A program made the position numbers and the translations under genes. From Tragulus kanchil (Eukaryota; Chordata; Mammalia; Artiodactyla; Tragulidae): a stretch of 64,000 nt of DNA. The notes under the pieces were generated by a model. The model made no database searches and was not told the origin of the DNA. It was given only the letters and a program-made list of their open reading frames with translations. Of the stretch, positions 10,737-22,835 are shown piece by piece. Positions within the stretch are counted from its first letter, which is position 1. Each line of letters starts with the position of its first letter. The stretch spans positions 167,721,084 through 167,785,083 of the forward strand of contig JAIOJX010000030.1 of assembly GCA_022376925.1 (NCBI GenBank), given 5' to 3'.

Positions 10737-11609
10737 TAGGTTCATCCAGGAGTTCATACACCTGCTTTAAAAATAAGCATGCATCTCTCAGTGATATGAC
10801 AACAGTTTTCTTAAACCAGTGGGATTGTGTGCTCAGCAAAGTTTGGAGGCCACTGTATTAGTCGGTTGTCATTCATCTAGACCAGAGAGGGTCAGTTTTC
10901 ACTTGAGTGGATACAAATAAGAGATTCTAAAGTAAGCATCCATTGTGTACATCAAGTTTGGTAATTTCCCTCGCAGTGTTGTGTTGGTGTGTCCTTCAAA
11001 CACTTGGGTTATTTCCTGCAAAAATCCAAGAGTGTGGACTGTTACATTTTACATACTCTGTTGTTAGCCTCTGTGTATGCATAACAACAGAATGAAGAAC
11101 TTTCTACTGGAGTAAGACATAGCGCTATGATCATATATGAAATAAAACTTCATGAAGACGGTGCTGCCTGTTTCAGAAAGGTTTCTCTCTGCATCATTTT
11201 TGGTTTCCCAAGGTATGGATATGTTGAACAGTGTTTTACAGACCTGGTGTTTCCACTTCATTTGTATTTTTTCCTTGTCAAAAAAGTGAGCCTGAGACAG
11301 CAAGGACAGGATAATGATCATGAAGGTCAGTGGTGGTGGTTTGGTTTCTTGGTTCTGAGACTCGGGCCCTGGAAAACACACCCTGATTGCTTTACGGGGC
11401 TTGGCACTGAGAAGTCACACACCGTGATGGATACCAGGGCAGCTCTTCTCCATCCAAAACCCATCGGGTGCTTGCACTGAGAAGTTGGCTAAACTTAAGC
11501 TCTCCAAAGGGAGTACACAAAAGGTAACCCACTGTGGTACACCAAAAATGCAGATCAGTTGTTTAGAAAACTTGTCTTCTCCTGCCCTGAATCGTAGGTC
11601 CAGTATGTT

Positions 11610-11864
11610 AGTTGTTGTTCAGTCACTGAGTCATGTCCGACTCTGTGACCTCACAGACTGCAGCACTCCAGGCATCCGTGTCTTTCACGATCTCCCAGAG
11701 CTTGCTCAGACTCTTCTCTGTTGAGTCAGTGAAGCTATCCAACCATCTCATCCTCTGAAGCTCCAATACTTTGGCCTCCCAATGTGAAGAGATGACTCAT
11801 TGGAAAAGACCTTGATGCTGGGAAAGATGGAGGGCAGGAGGAGAAGGGGACGGCAGAGGATGAG
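11610..11864 (-). repeat. BovB/Bov-A 3' fragment with inverted 5' part (third copy)
   Basis: The third occurrence of the element at 9401-9653, carried in D5 copy B. Confidence 0.8.
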
Positions 11865-12820
11865 TAGGTTCATCCAGGAGTTCATACACCTGCTTTAAAA
11901 ATAAGCATGCATCTCTCAGTGATATGACAACAGTTTTTCTTAAACCAGTGGGATTGTGTGCTCAGCAAAGTTTGGAGGCCACTGTATTAGTCGGTTGTCA
12001 TTCATCTAGACCAGAGAGGGTCAGTTTTCACTTGAGTGGATACAAATAAGAGATTCTAAAGTAAGCATCCATTGTGTACATCAAGTTTGGTAATTTCCCT
12101 CGCAGTGTTGTGTTGGTGTGTCCTTCAAACACTTGGGTTATTTCCTGCAAAAATCCAAGAGTGTGGACTGTTACATTTTACATACTCTGTTGTTAGCCTC
12201 TGTGTATGCATAACAACAGAATGAAGAACTTTCTACTGGAGTAAGACATAGCGCTATGATCATATATGAAATAAAACTTCATGAAGACGGTGCTGCCTGT
12301 TTCAGAAAGGTTTCTCTCTGCATCATTTTTGGTTTCCCAAGGTATGGATATGTTGAACAGTGTTTTACAGACCTGGTGTTTCCACTTCATTTGTATTTTT
12401 TCCTTGTCAAAAAAGTGAGCCTGAGACAGCAAGGACAGGATAATGATCATGAAGGTCAGTGGTGGTGGTTTGGTTTCTTGGTTCTGAGACTCGGGCCCTG
12501 GAAAACACACCCTGATGCTTACGTCTCTTTGTAAATCCAAAAACCCATCGGGTGCTTGGCACTGAGAAGTACACACACACCGTGATGGATACCAGGGCAG
12601 CTCTTCTCCTTCCAGCCCTAGAAACACCGTAGAAAACGCTTCTGAGGTGGGAAGCCTTTGGAAGATGCGTAGACTTGGCTGCCCCTGAAATTCCTCCCCA
12701 GCCAGGTGGGATGTTAGGCTCCCCAGGGCTGAGCTGTAACCAGCTGCTCTGAGCAGCAGTGTCTGTGCAGTTACAAGTTGTCCATCAAGATCTTTCCAAC
12801 TGCCAACTGCTTCAGAAGAA

Positions 12821-12864
12821 GTGTATGTATGTGTATATATATACACACACACACATATATATAT
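12821..12864. repeat. TG/TA/CA microsatellite (D6 copy A)
   Basis: A compound dinucleotide run of TGTA, TATA, CACA and TATA blocks, largely self-complementary, next to the SINE tail at 12865. The second copy is at 13950-13993 with the same length. Confidence 0.9.
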
Positions 12865-12983
12865 GCTTTTCTTCTGGCCACACAGCTAGGCTTTCAGGAT
12901 CTTAGTTTCCTGATCAGGGATTAAACCCATGCCTCCTTCAGTGGAAGCACAGAGTCTTAATGACTGGACCACCAGGGCAGGCC
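12865..12983 (-). repeat. CHR-2-type SINE, antisense (D6 copy A)
   Basis: An antisense SINE ending in the reversed tRNA head ACCACCAGGGCAGGCC, with the reversed B-box region near 12920-12930. The microsatellite just upstream probably grew from its A-rich tail. Confidence 0.88.
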
Positions 12984-13993
12984 TGCTTCCAGAAGAAATT
13001 CTTATCCCCCAACTGCAATCACAGGCACAGTGACATTGACAATGGGCATCCTTAGATTCTAGCAGAACTCACAGTAATATCTCTGGCAGAGGAGTAAAGT
13101 AGAAAGATACTTAATAATCGTTCTCACTATTAACAGGACAAGGTTCAGGGGGACTTGGAGGGCGGTGGCCGAGACAAGCAGGCCACCAGCTCTGAGAAGT
13201 TCCCCAGCAGTCACCAGAGTCACCCCCTCTCTCCCAGTCCAGCACTTCATCGGGATGCAAGGAACATGATCATATGAATAGATACGACAATGCTATTTTT
13301 AAAAGCAAATCGGATTCTTAAAGCATTAACACTTGACGAACTCTTACTAGTTTCAGGCACTGCCTGGGAAGTTGAGCTGTGGATCATCCCTTCCTGGTCC
13401 TCTGTCTTCTCGTCTCATTAACTGGTGAAACCCCCTCCACCTCTGCAGGGGAGGGCTTAGAAACTGTAGGGACCGTGTTGGATTTTCGTACCTCAACAGG
13501 GTCCATAAGTGCCTTCAGCGTCGACAGTTTGTGTACACTGTTTAGGTAATAACAGACACAATTGGGGAAAGCCACAGGGTCCAGTCCCTCTGTTCAGCAC
13601 CCAGTTCCCAGGATTAACGAGGCAGCAGGGTTTTTTTCTGTCTTTAGAACGGTCTCTAAAGGGATGGAGGTTTGTGGTGGAGGTTGAACAGGTGATGCAG
13701 CCAGCACAAAAGCAATGTTACCATGGGGCTCTTCTCCTTCCCAGCCCTAGAAACACCGTAGAAAACGCTTCTGAGGTGGGAAGCCTTTGGAAGATGCGTA
13801 GACTTGGCTGCCCCTGAAATTCCTCCCCAGCCAGGTGGGATGTTAGGCTCCCCAGGGCTGAGCTGTAACCAGCTGCTCTGAGCAGCAGTGTCTGTGCAGT
13901 TACAAGTTGTCCATCAAGATCTTTCCAACTGCCAACTGCTTCAGAAGAAGTGTATGTATGTGTATATATATACACACACACACATATATATAT

Positions 13994-14112
13994 GCTTTTC
14001 TTCTGGCCACACAGCTAGGCTTTCAGGATCTTAGTTTCCTGATCAGGGATTAAACCCATGCCTCCTTCAGTGGAAGCACAGAGTCTTAATGACTGGACCA
14101 CCAGGGCAGGCC
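13994..14112 (-). repeat. CHR-2-type SINE, antisense (D6 copy B)
   Basis: The copy of the element at 12865-12983, displaced +1,129 bp within D6. Confidence 0.88.
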
Positions 14113-14766
14113 TGCTTCCAGAAGAAATTCTTATCCCCCAACTGCAATCACAGGCACAGTGACATTGACAATGGGCATCCTTAGATTCTAGCAGAACTCA
14201 CAGTAATATCTCTGGCAGAGGAGTAAAGTAGAAAGATACTTAATAATCGTTCTCACTATTAACAGGACAAGGTTCAGGGGGACTTGGAGGGCGGTGGCCG
14301 AGACAAGCAGGCCACCAGCTCTGAGAAGTTCCCCAGCAGTCACCAGAGTCACCCCCTCTCTCCCAGTCCAGCACTTCATCGGGATGCAAGGAACATGATC
14401 ATATGAATAGATACGACAATGCTATTTTTAAAAGCAAATCGGATTCTTAAAGCATTAACACTTGACGAACTCTTACTAGTTTCAGGCACTGCCTGGGAAG
14501 TTGAGCTGTGGATCATCCCTTCCTGGTCCTCTGTCTTCTCGTCTCATTAACTGGTGAAACCCCCTCCACCTCTGCAGGGGAGGGCTTAGAAACTGTAGGG
14601 ACCGTGTTGGATTTTCGTACCTCAACAGGGTCCATAAGTGCCTTCAGCGTCGACAGTTTGTGTACACTGTTTAGGTAATAACAGACACAATTGGGGAAAG
14701 CCACAGGGTCCAGTCCCTCTGTTCAGCACCCAGTTCCCAGGATTAACGAGGCAGCAGGGTTTTTTT

Positions 14767-16906
14767 CTGTCTTTAGAACGGTCTCTAAAGGGATGGAGGT
14801 TTGTGGTGGAGGTTGAACAGGTGATGCAGCCAGCACAAAAGCAATGTTACAGGCTCTGTGACTTCCATGGTTATCTTTGGAATGCAGTGTGATAGGAAGG
14901 TTCTGGCTTCCACATAATCCACGTTTTATCAGTCCTTCTAGTGGCCCGCCCTCCAGTGCTCATCTGTTCAGAGCAACCCAAGAAGTCTTTGGTGAATGGT
15001 CATTTCAGCTCTTTGTAAATACTTCTGAATTGGGACTTTTCTCTGTGAATAGCCCAGATAAACAAAGGGCCCAGTGTATCGGGTTTAGTTGGTATTTTTA
15101 CCAAGTTTGTTGAGCTGGCCTTCTTCATACCAGTCCATTCTTGGAATTCTAGACATGACTTCTGGGGAGCCATCTGAATGCTGTCTTTAAGCTTAAAGCT
15201 TTTGTCATCTGTTTCTTTAGGCAGCTCCACCCTGAGTCTGTGGTCCAAAGCTCTAGATGAGGACATTGCTTTCTGGGTTTGGATTGGGGGATTTTCTTTG
15301 TCACAGAAAAGGGGACCTTACTGAGGAGTGAATACATTGCTGCCTGAGTCAGTGTTAGGAGGTATGAGGTTGAAGGAGATGGACTAGTAATGTCTTCCGT
15401 GGATACAGACGAGGAGTGACCCTGTTGTCCATCTGTTACCCCATAGTTGCCACCAGTATGAGGTCATACCCTAATACCTGAAGCTAGACAGTCAGGGTTT
15501 CACAGCACCTGAGTGAGGTATCCTATTAATGAAAGACTTACCAGGAATCACCCTCTGAATACAGCAGGGTCTGAAGCTAGGGTTAACTGTCTTTTCTGCC
15601 ATACACTCTGTTCATCCTGCATTTTTAAAGTTTTTTTCTATAGCTCAGTCTCTGGTTCTGTGACTGACGGGCCTCTGAGCTGATTGCCGTTCTGCCGGCA
15701 GAGCTGTCTAGTTTGATCAGGACTTCCCCCACAGACCTCTCCATCAGAGATAAGAACTTTAATACAGGTTAAAGCCCACAGCACCAAACTCCCAGAAACT
15801 GTCGGGGTTTCACTTATGCCCAAAGGCCCACGGGAGCCATACTTCGCCCTGTCTTTAGAACGGTCTCTAAAGGGATGGAGGTTTGTGGTGGAGGTTGAAC
15901 AGGTGATGCAGCCAGCACAAAAGCAATGTTACAGGCTCTGTGACTTCCATGGTTATCTTTGGAATGCAGTGTGATAGGAAGGTTCTGGCTTCCACATAAT
16001 CCACGTTTTATCAGTCCTTCTAGTGGCCCGCCCTCCAGTGCTCATCTGTTCAGAGCAACCCAAGAAGTCTTTGGTGAATGGTCATTTCAGCTCTTTGTAA
16101 ATACTTCTGAATTGGGACTTTTCTCTGTGAATAGCCCAGATAAACAAAGGGCCCAGTGTATCGGGTTTAGTTGGTATTTTTACCAAGTTTGTTGAGCTGG
16201 CCTTCTTCATACCAGTCCATTCTTGGAATTCTAGACATGACTTCTGGGGAGCCATCTGAATGCTGTCTTTAAGCTTAAAGCTTTTGTCATCTGTTTCTTT
16301 AGGCAGCTCCACCCTGAGTCTGTGGTCCGAAAGCTCTAGATGAGGACATTGCTTTCTGGGTTTGGATTGGGGGATTTTCTTTGTCACAGAAAAGGGGACC
16401 TTACTGAGGAGTGAATACATTGCTGCCTGAGTCAGTGTTAGGAGGTATGAGGTTGAAGGAGATGGACTAGTAATGTCTTCCGTGGATACAGACGAGGAGT
16501 GACCCTGTTGTCCATCTGTTACCCCATAGTTGCCACCAGTATGAGGTCATACCCTAATACCTGAAGCTAGACAGTCAGGGTTTCACAGCACCTGAGTGAG
16601 GTATCCTATTAATGAAAGACTTACCAGGAATCACCCTCTGAATACAGCAGGGTCTGAAGCTAGGGTTAACTGTCTTTTCTGCCATACACTCTGTTCATCC
16701 TGCATTTTTAAAGTTTTTTTCTATAGCTCAGTCTCTGGTTCTGTGACGGTACGGGCCTCTGAGCTGATTGCCGTTCTGCCGGCAGAGCTGTCTAGTTTGA
16801 TCAGGACTTCCCCCACAGACCTCTCCATCAGAGATAAGAACTTTAATACAGGTTAAAGCCCACAGCACCAAACTCCCAGAAACTGTCGGGGTTCGTCACT
16901 TATGCC
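14767..16906. repeat. Local duplication D7, step 1,082 bp
   Basis: Copy A is 14767-15820 and copy B is 15849-16906. The 28-bp linker is 15821-15848. Copy A starts in the tail of D6 copy B, so CTGTCTTTAGAACGG occurs at 13638, 14767 and 15849. Differences are single-base or short indels: GGTCCAAAG versus GGTCCGAAAG, TGACTGACGGG versus TGACGGTACGGG, and GGGGTTTCACTT versus GGGGTTCGTCACTT at the end. Confidence 0.97.
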
Positions 16907-17045
16907 AGAACATGAAGGCGTCACAATATTGACTGGGGCTTAGCACTGCGGAACGGAGCTCTCCTGGTAATAGTTTTTATAAGAGGATTTGATTTGGGGA
17001 TAAAGTTTCCTTTATCGTGTTTGGCCCACCCGTGCCTTTGCATAA

Positions 17046-19225
17046 AATTCTGAAAAACTAGAGTAAGTAGGTAGATACTGTTCTTGACTTCTTTTGCCAT
17101 GGATATTTTTATATGTCATTGTACAAAGACCCTTTTGGCTCATAGCAGAAAGATTTTTTCCCTCTACTTGTGAGGGAATTTTATCTACAACCCCATTAGG
17201 TATTATGTGTCCGTCTTCACATTTCAAGGACGATTTCACTCTCAAGTGTTGCAATGCTTAATCCAATTTCAAAAGTCAACTTCAGTTCCACCCAGAAATC
17301 AACACATCGTGTGTGAGAATACACGGGCGGGTGGGAAGCGTGGCCCGTGGTGCCCTGCAGACCGCGCTGAGTGGGGTCATGGGAGTGTCGGGAGAGAGCG
17401 TGGGGCAGAGACGTTGGCACCCTCTGGCACCACCTGCCGAGGGGCAGTGGGTCCCTCGAGACGCTGCAGAATGGACCCTCCTGAGCAGAAAGCAGCAATG
17501 TGCCTCTTTATTCCCCACTGACTCTCCAAGTGGCCAGCTCCTTTGACGCGGGAGAGCGGCTGGACGTGCGGGCACAATGAATGCAAACATCCGCGCTGCT
17601 CAATCGGTGCAGCTCGATGCCAGGGGCTCGGCTGACCGCAGCCCTGACACCACCGGCTGCCTTGTGTCCCTCCCGGCCAGCCTCTCCCCAGGCCGAGTGC
17701 AGCGCCTTGCACCTGGTGGGGCCTCAGTACCTTCTTGTTGAGTTGAAACGGGTCCTTCATGCCTGATCCTTATCTCCCGGCCCCAGGGAGGGGCCCATCA
17801 CACAGGCCTTTCCATGGAGCCGTTGACAGCTCTGAATCGGTCCTTAGCACACCCGCCCCCCGAACATCTCCAGGGTTGACCTGGTGGATCTCCCCGCCCC
17901 TTACCAGTCAGCACATCTGCCCCATCGCTGGCACAAAGGACAGAGCCGGTTGGCGGTTGTGGGGGGGTGGGGGTGTGCCGGCTGGAGTCTGATATAACTT
18001 CCCCAACAAACCCCCAGTGTCTGTGTGACGCGGCTGGTGCAGCAAGGCCTGTGTGTCTGTGGCTGCGGAAGCGTGTGGAGTCGCCCGCTTTGGGTCAGTT
18101 TATATATATTTTCCTTTCATGAGCTTTGGGGCTTTGACTAGGGTTTAAGACCCGATAATTCTGAAAAACTAGAGTAAGTAGGTAGATACTGTTCTTGACT
18201 TCTTTTGCCATTTTTTTCTTGTACAAAGACCCTTTTGGCTCATAGCAGAAAGATTTTTTCCCTCTACTTGTGAGGGAATTTTATCTACAACCCCATTAGG
18301 TATTATGTGTCCGTCTTCACATTTCAAGGACGATTTCACTCTCAAGTGTTGCAATGCTTAATCCAATTTCAAAAGTCAACTTCAGTTCCACCCAGAAATC
18401 AACACATCGTGTGTGAGAATACACGGGCGGGTGGGAAGCGTGGCCCGTGGTGCCCTGCAGACCGCGCTGAGTGGGGTCATGGGAGTGTCGGGAGAGAGCG
18501 TGGGGCAGAGACGTTGGCACCCTCTGGCACCACCTGCCGAGGGGCAGTGGGTCCCTCGAGACGCTGCAGAATGGACCCTCCTGAGCAGAAAGCAGCAATG
18601 TGCCTCTTTATTCCCCACTGACTCTCCAAGTGGCCAGCTCCTTTGACGCGGGAGAGCGGCTGGACGTGCGGGCACAATGAATGCAAACATCCGCTGCTCA
18701 ATCGGTGCAGCTCGATGCCAGGGGCTCGGCTGACCGCAGCCCTGACACCACCGGCTGCCTTGTGTCCCTCCCGGCCAGCCTCTCCCCAGGCCGAGTGCAG
18801 CGCCTTGCACCTGGTGGGGCCTCAGTACCTTCTTGTTGAGTTGAAACGGGTCCTTCATGCCTGATCCTTATCTCCCGGCCCCAGGGAGGGGCCCATCACA
18901 CAGGCCTTTCCATGGAGCCGTTGACAGCTCTGAATCGGTCCTTAGCACACCCGCCCCCCGAACATCTCCAGGGTTGACCTGGTGGATCTCCCCGCCCCTT
19001 ACCAGTCAGCACATCTGCCCCATCGCTGGCACAAAGGACAGAGCCGGTTGGCGGTTGTGGGGGGGTGGGGGTGTGCCGGCTGGAGTCTGATATAACTTCC
19101 CCAACAAACCCCCAGTGTCTGTGTGACGCGGCTGGTGCAGCAAGGCCTGTGTGTCTGTGGCTGCGGAAGCGTGTGGAGTCGCCCGCTTTGGGTCAGTTTT
19201 ATATATATTTTCCTTTCATGAGCTT
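17046..19225. repeat. Local duplication D8, step 1,099-1,111 bp
   Basis: Copy A is 17046-18126 and copy B is 18157-19225, with a 30-bp linker. Near its start copy B lacks an 11-bp net stretch present in copy A at about 17100-17125. Copy A has CCGCGCTGC where copy B has CCGCTGC. Apart from a few such indels the interior looks identical. No ruminant SINE lies inside. Confidence 0.97.
17320..17990. other. GC- and CpG-richer segment (repeated at about 18420-19090)
   Basis: CpG dinucleotides are noticeably more frequent here than in the surrounding AT-richer DNA, for example around 17325-17440 and 17540-17620. The segment has no SINE. It could be a weak CpG island or unmethylated regulatory DNA. 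No TATA box, exon or transcript evidence is visible, so this is a composition call only. Confidence 0.4.
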
Positions 19226-21116
19226 CTGTAGCGTGTGAGGGGTATGAAATCAATTTTAGGACTAGAGGGTATCTTAGAGACTTGCCTGGATCTTCCTTTC
19301 CAGAGAAGCAAACACAAGCGTGTTCCAAAATGAAATTAGATCTCTCTTTACAGGGTAGAGACTGTGTTTTCTGAGTTGCAAAAGCAAGCAAGCAAACACA
19401 ACCTGGTGTGCTAGAGAACATGTTCTAAAGCTGTTTATCCGGTTCGTCCTTGCTTTAGGGGAATCAGAGGTAGAAGGAGAGGCCTCAGGGCTAAGAGGAT
19501 GTGGAGACCAGGGAAGCCGGGGGTCTCAGGCCCCAGCATAGGTCCCAGAAGAGGCCTCTTTGAGGGTGAAGACGGGAGGCGAGGCAGGAGCTGGAAAAAA
19601 GCCCACACAGAGAATGGTATGGATTCCCCTCCCCCAGGATTTAGCTCCGAGTTCCACTGATGGGACCCTGTGGGGTTAATGTATCAGTGGGCTCCTAATC
19701 CCCCCAAGGAGAGCAAGGAAGCAGTGACCACAGGACACCCACGGAGGGAGAAACCAGAGACCTGTTTATCCAAATGAGTTTAGTCTGTGATTAAACGCTC
19801 TCAGGCCAGAACATCTGCGTTTGTGGTCCAGGGTGCCTGGCGCTCAGGCCGAGCTCTGGGTTTAGGGTGGGCTCCAAGCAGCAGCCCATCTTCACTGCCC
19901 CCACTCCCCCGCTTTGGGCCACCATTCCCACGCCCAGAGCAACGTTTGCCCAGCCAGAACCCATCTGCTCGCCCGAGGGCTCTAGAGACAGGTACCAGGT
20001 GTCCAAGGTGAGTGCCATGCAGCCCCCGCCCTCAGCCTGGGGGGAAACCAAGGCCTCCTTCCTTCCGTTCTCATTCACCCCAGGCCACTCAACCAGCCTG
20101 CCCAGCAGTGAGACGGCGACCACACTGGGGGTTTCGCAGCCCCATTCTGCCTGAGCCTGGTGCTGATTCTGTGCGTTGACCCCTGCCCTCCTGAGGGTCC
20201 CTGCGTGTCCCCGGCTCGGCTCATCTCCCTGCACGGCCCGGACCTCCAGCCTCCTGGGCATCGATTCTGCGCCTGGGCGGCCCTGCTCCTCCTTTCATTC
20301 AGATCCTTCTCCCCGAGCACGGCTGTGGTCAGCCTGTCACTTCTCAACCCAGGCCAGCCATTCGGAGACTTGGAACAAAGAAAAGGAAAAGGGGACCCGC
20401 GAGTAGCACAGGCACCGTCCCTCCACAGGAGGCCTGCAGCTCCTGCTTCCTAAAGGTGGAGGAAGTCTATCTTCCTTTCTCCGCCAAGCCTCCCTGAGCT
20501 GGAGGGCCCACCCTTCCAGTCCTCACCCTTCCCCCCAGCCCCGGAGGTGTGGGATCATAGTCCTCTCCAGGAAGCCTAGGAGGTACTTAGAGCAGGCTGG
20601 CTTCGTCCTCTCTCCATCATCTCGCTGGAACAGGGCCACCCGCACGTAACATATTGCTGGAGGAGGGACCATTTAACTCTAGGCTCTCCCGTCAGCCTCA
20701 CTGACAGGCACTTTCCAGCCCTCCCCGTGTAAGGAGGACTTAGCTCTCAGATGGCCAGTGCAGTCCCGAGCCTGGGATGTTTGACCATTTGATCTAGGAG
20801 AACAGGAACAAAGAGCATCGCAAGGAACATCAGCTGGATTATCACACCCAGTTCCATTTAAACAGAATGGGATAGAATGTTGAGGGGAAAAAAACCACAG
20901 GAAAGAAGAAGGGATTTAAAAATAAAGAGGTGACATTATAACCAGGGGAAAAAAAATCCTGCTTTTTTTTCCCTTAAGTGAAGTAATGCTTTAAAACCTC
21001 TGGGTCTGACAAAGAGAAGGCAAATAGAGCCTTCTCTACCTAAGACTTAGGGTAGCAACTGCCATTGATTAAGTTTGGCATCCAAGATGAAATCTGAGAT
21101 CTAATCAGTGCTCAGC
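19226..21116. other. Single-copy, repeat-poor region
   Basis: About 1.9 kb without a recognisable SINE or LINE and outside the duplications. It is GC-rich from about 19440 to 20700, then AT-richer. Open frames up to 156 codons (for example minus strand 19791-20261) match no family I know, and their amino-acid make-up looks like non-coding GC-rich DNA. The AT-richer end (20770-21116) has several ATTA-type and WTTGATTAAG-type motifs of the kind homeodomain proteins bind, but this is not specific. Confidence 0.5.
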
Positions 21117-21489
21117 AGAGTCTTGTAATTGATTATTAATGTCTGCCAAGGGCATGAGGAGGAGGACCAGCTCAAGTGTCGTGCGGCTGCCGTCTTTCCT
21201 GACCAGGCTTTTCCACATCTGCCATCCGTCTTCCTGCCCCCCAACCTGAGAAGATTTTTATGAAGGTGAAACAGGAAACGCATAGCTGGACCAAACCAAG
21301 CTGTGGTACACTAACTTGGCCGTTCATTCAGTTGTGCATTGTTATTCAAAAACTCACTCCTTGATACAAAAGTCGAAGGAGAAGGCGGAAAGAAAAGACT
21401 CACTTGCTTCAAGTCCCTTAGCATCTAGTTTCAGAGATAGAGCATGAAATCCATTACAATGCAAGCAATGGCGAGCTATCCTACGTGCA

Positions 21490-21723
21490 TCCGTGCATGC
21501 TCAGCCACGTCAGTCATCTCCAACTCCATGTGACCCTGTGGACTGTCCATGGGGCTCCTCTGTCCAGGCTCCTCTGTCCATGGGATTCTCCAGGCAAGAA
21601 TACTGGAGTAGATTGCCATGCCTTCCTCCAGGGCATCTTCCCAACCCAGGGTTTTAACCCAGGTCTCCTGCGTCTCCTGCAATGCAGCTAGATTCTTTAC
21701 CCTTGAGCCGCCAGGGAAGCCCC
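21490..21723 (-). repeat. Bov-tA SINE, antisense (D9 copy A)
   Basis: A full antisense element. The reversed Bov-A body comes first, then the reversed tRNA head ending GCCGCCAGGGAAGCCCC. The body holds a short internal tandem repeat: GGCTCCTCTGTCCA occurs twice in a row at about 21553-21580, which is not usual for this family. Confidence 0.92.
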
Positions 21724-22601
21724 AGTTATACAAGATACCTTAAAATAGAAGATGCTCCGTGTGATAGGTGATGTTTGTTCAGTACCCAATGAGCAGTTGG
21801 TAAGTGCTTTTGTGTTAGTTGGTTCTGTAAGCAGCTAAATGGTTTCCCCTCAAAAAGCACAGAAGGCGATGTTTGAGGGTAAAGGCAGAGGATAGAGAGA
21901 AGTCCTGGATGGGTGGCCAGATGAACATGCAATCTTTGGCACAGCTTTCAAATAGACCCCTAGGATACGTGGATTGTTTCTTCTGAGACTGTTGGTGGTT
22001 TTGCGACCTGAGGATTCTGTGCGCGGTGACCTTGAGGAGAGACTCTCTGTGCACTCTTTCGGCTCCTCATTTCATTTCTGAAGACAAGCGGGATTTACCT
22101 AATTGCAGTAACCTAAGATTGAATACCCCGCAGTTGGAGAATTGATGAGATATTCCACTCAGATGTTTATGTAAGAAAACCTAGTCTCTTTCTGAATTGC
22201 AAGTGTGGTCTGACAAAAAAGAGAAAAAAGAGTCTTGTAATTGATTATTAATGTCTGCCAAGGGCATGAGGAGGAGGACCAGCTCAAGTGTCGTGCGGCT
22301 GCCGTCTTTCCTGACCAGGCTTTTCCACATCTGCCATCCGTCTTCCTGCCCCCCAACCTGAGAAGATTTTTATGAAGGTGAAACAGGAAACGCATAGCTG
22401 GACCAAACCAAGCTGTGGTACACTAACTTGGCCGTTCATTCAGTTGTGCATTGTTATTCAAAAACTCACTCCTTGATACAAAAGTCGAAGGAGAAGGCGG
22501 AAAGAAAAGACTCACTTGCTTCAAGTCCCTTAGCATCTAGTTTCAGAGATAGAGCATGAAATCCATTACAATGCAAGCAATGGCGAGCTATCCTACGTGC
22601 A

Positions 22602-22835
22602 TCCGTGCATGCTCAGCCACGTCAGTCATCTCCAACTCCATGTGACCCTGTGGACTGTCCATGGGGCTCCTCTGTCCAGGCTCCTCTGTCCATGGGATTC
22701 TCCAGGCAAGAATACTGGAGTAGATTGCCATGCCTTCCTCCAGGGCATCTTCCCAACCCAGGGTTTTAACCCAGGTCTCCTGCGTCTCCTGCAATGCAGC
22801 TAGATTCTTTACCCTTGAGCCGCCAGGGAAGCCCC
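22602..22835 (-). repeat. Bov-tA SINE, antisense (D9 copy B)
   Basis: The copy of the element at 21490-21723, with the same internal GGCTCCTCTGTCCA repeat, displaced +1,112 bp. Confidence 0.92.

Larger units (their letters stand above)
8583..10749. repeat. Local duplication D4, abutting copies, step 1,080-1,081 bp
   Basis: Copy A is 8583-9662 and copy B is 9663-10749. They meet at a 5-bp shared CCAGG, so the join could lie anywhere in that microhomology. The left boundary falls inside a SINE, leaving a headless-tail mismatch: the SINE in copy B has no T-rich tail. Differences include GAGGGAGGCAGG versus GATGGAGGGCAGG near the end of copy A. Confidence 0.97.
10354..12515. repeat. Local duplication D5, step 1,128-1,129 bp
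   Basis: Copy A is 10354-11386 in good alignment, then patchy to 11482. Copy B starts at 11483 and aligns to 12515. Copy A begins inside copy B of D4, so this opening occurs three times (9273, 10354, 11483). The middle copy differs from both outer copies at several bases in its first 70 bp, while the outer two agree. The end of copy A (11387-11482) is a scrambled mini-duplication. Confidence 0.95.
12600..14850. repeat. Local duplication D6, step 1,129 bp
   Basis: Copy A is 12600-13721 and copy B is 13728-14850, with a 6-bp linker between them. The only clear difference is one extra C in copy B near its start (CCTTCCCAGC versus CCTTCCAGC). The unit holds a TA/CA microsatellite and an antisense SINE. 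Its last about 80 bp also starts D7. Confidence 0.97.

Noticed and set aside
12193..12852. 219-codon minus-strand open frame
   Set aside because: It starts in a TA/CA microsatellite, crosses the D5/D6 boundary, and its upstream partner at 11064-11381 breaks at a different place. A chance frame.
17320..17990. Promoter call in the CpG-richer part of D8
   Set aside because: No core promoter motif, first exon or donor site could be supported; composition alone is not enough.
20160..20453. Overlapping frames of 76-97 codons in GC-rich DNA
   Set aside because: Stop codons are rare in GC-rich DNA, so overlapping frames on both strands are expected by chance; no domain was recognised.
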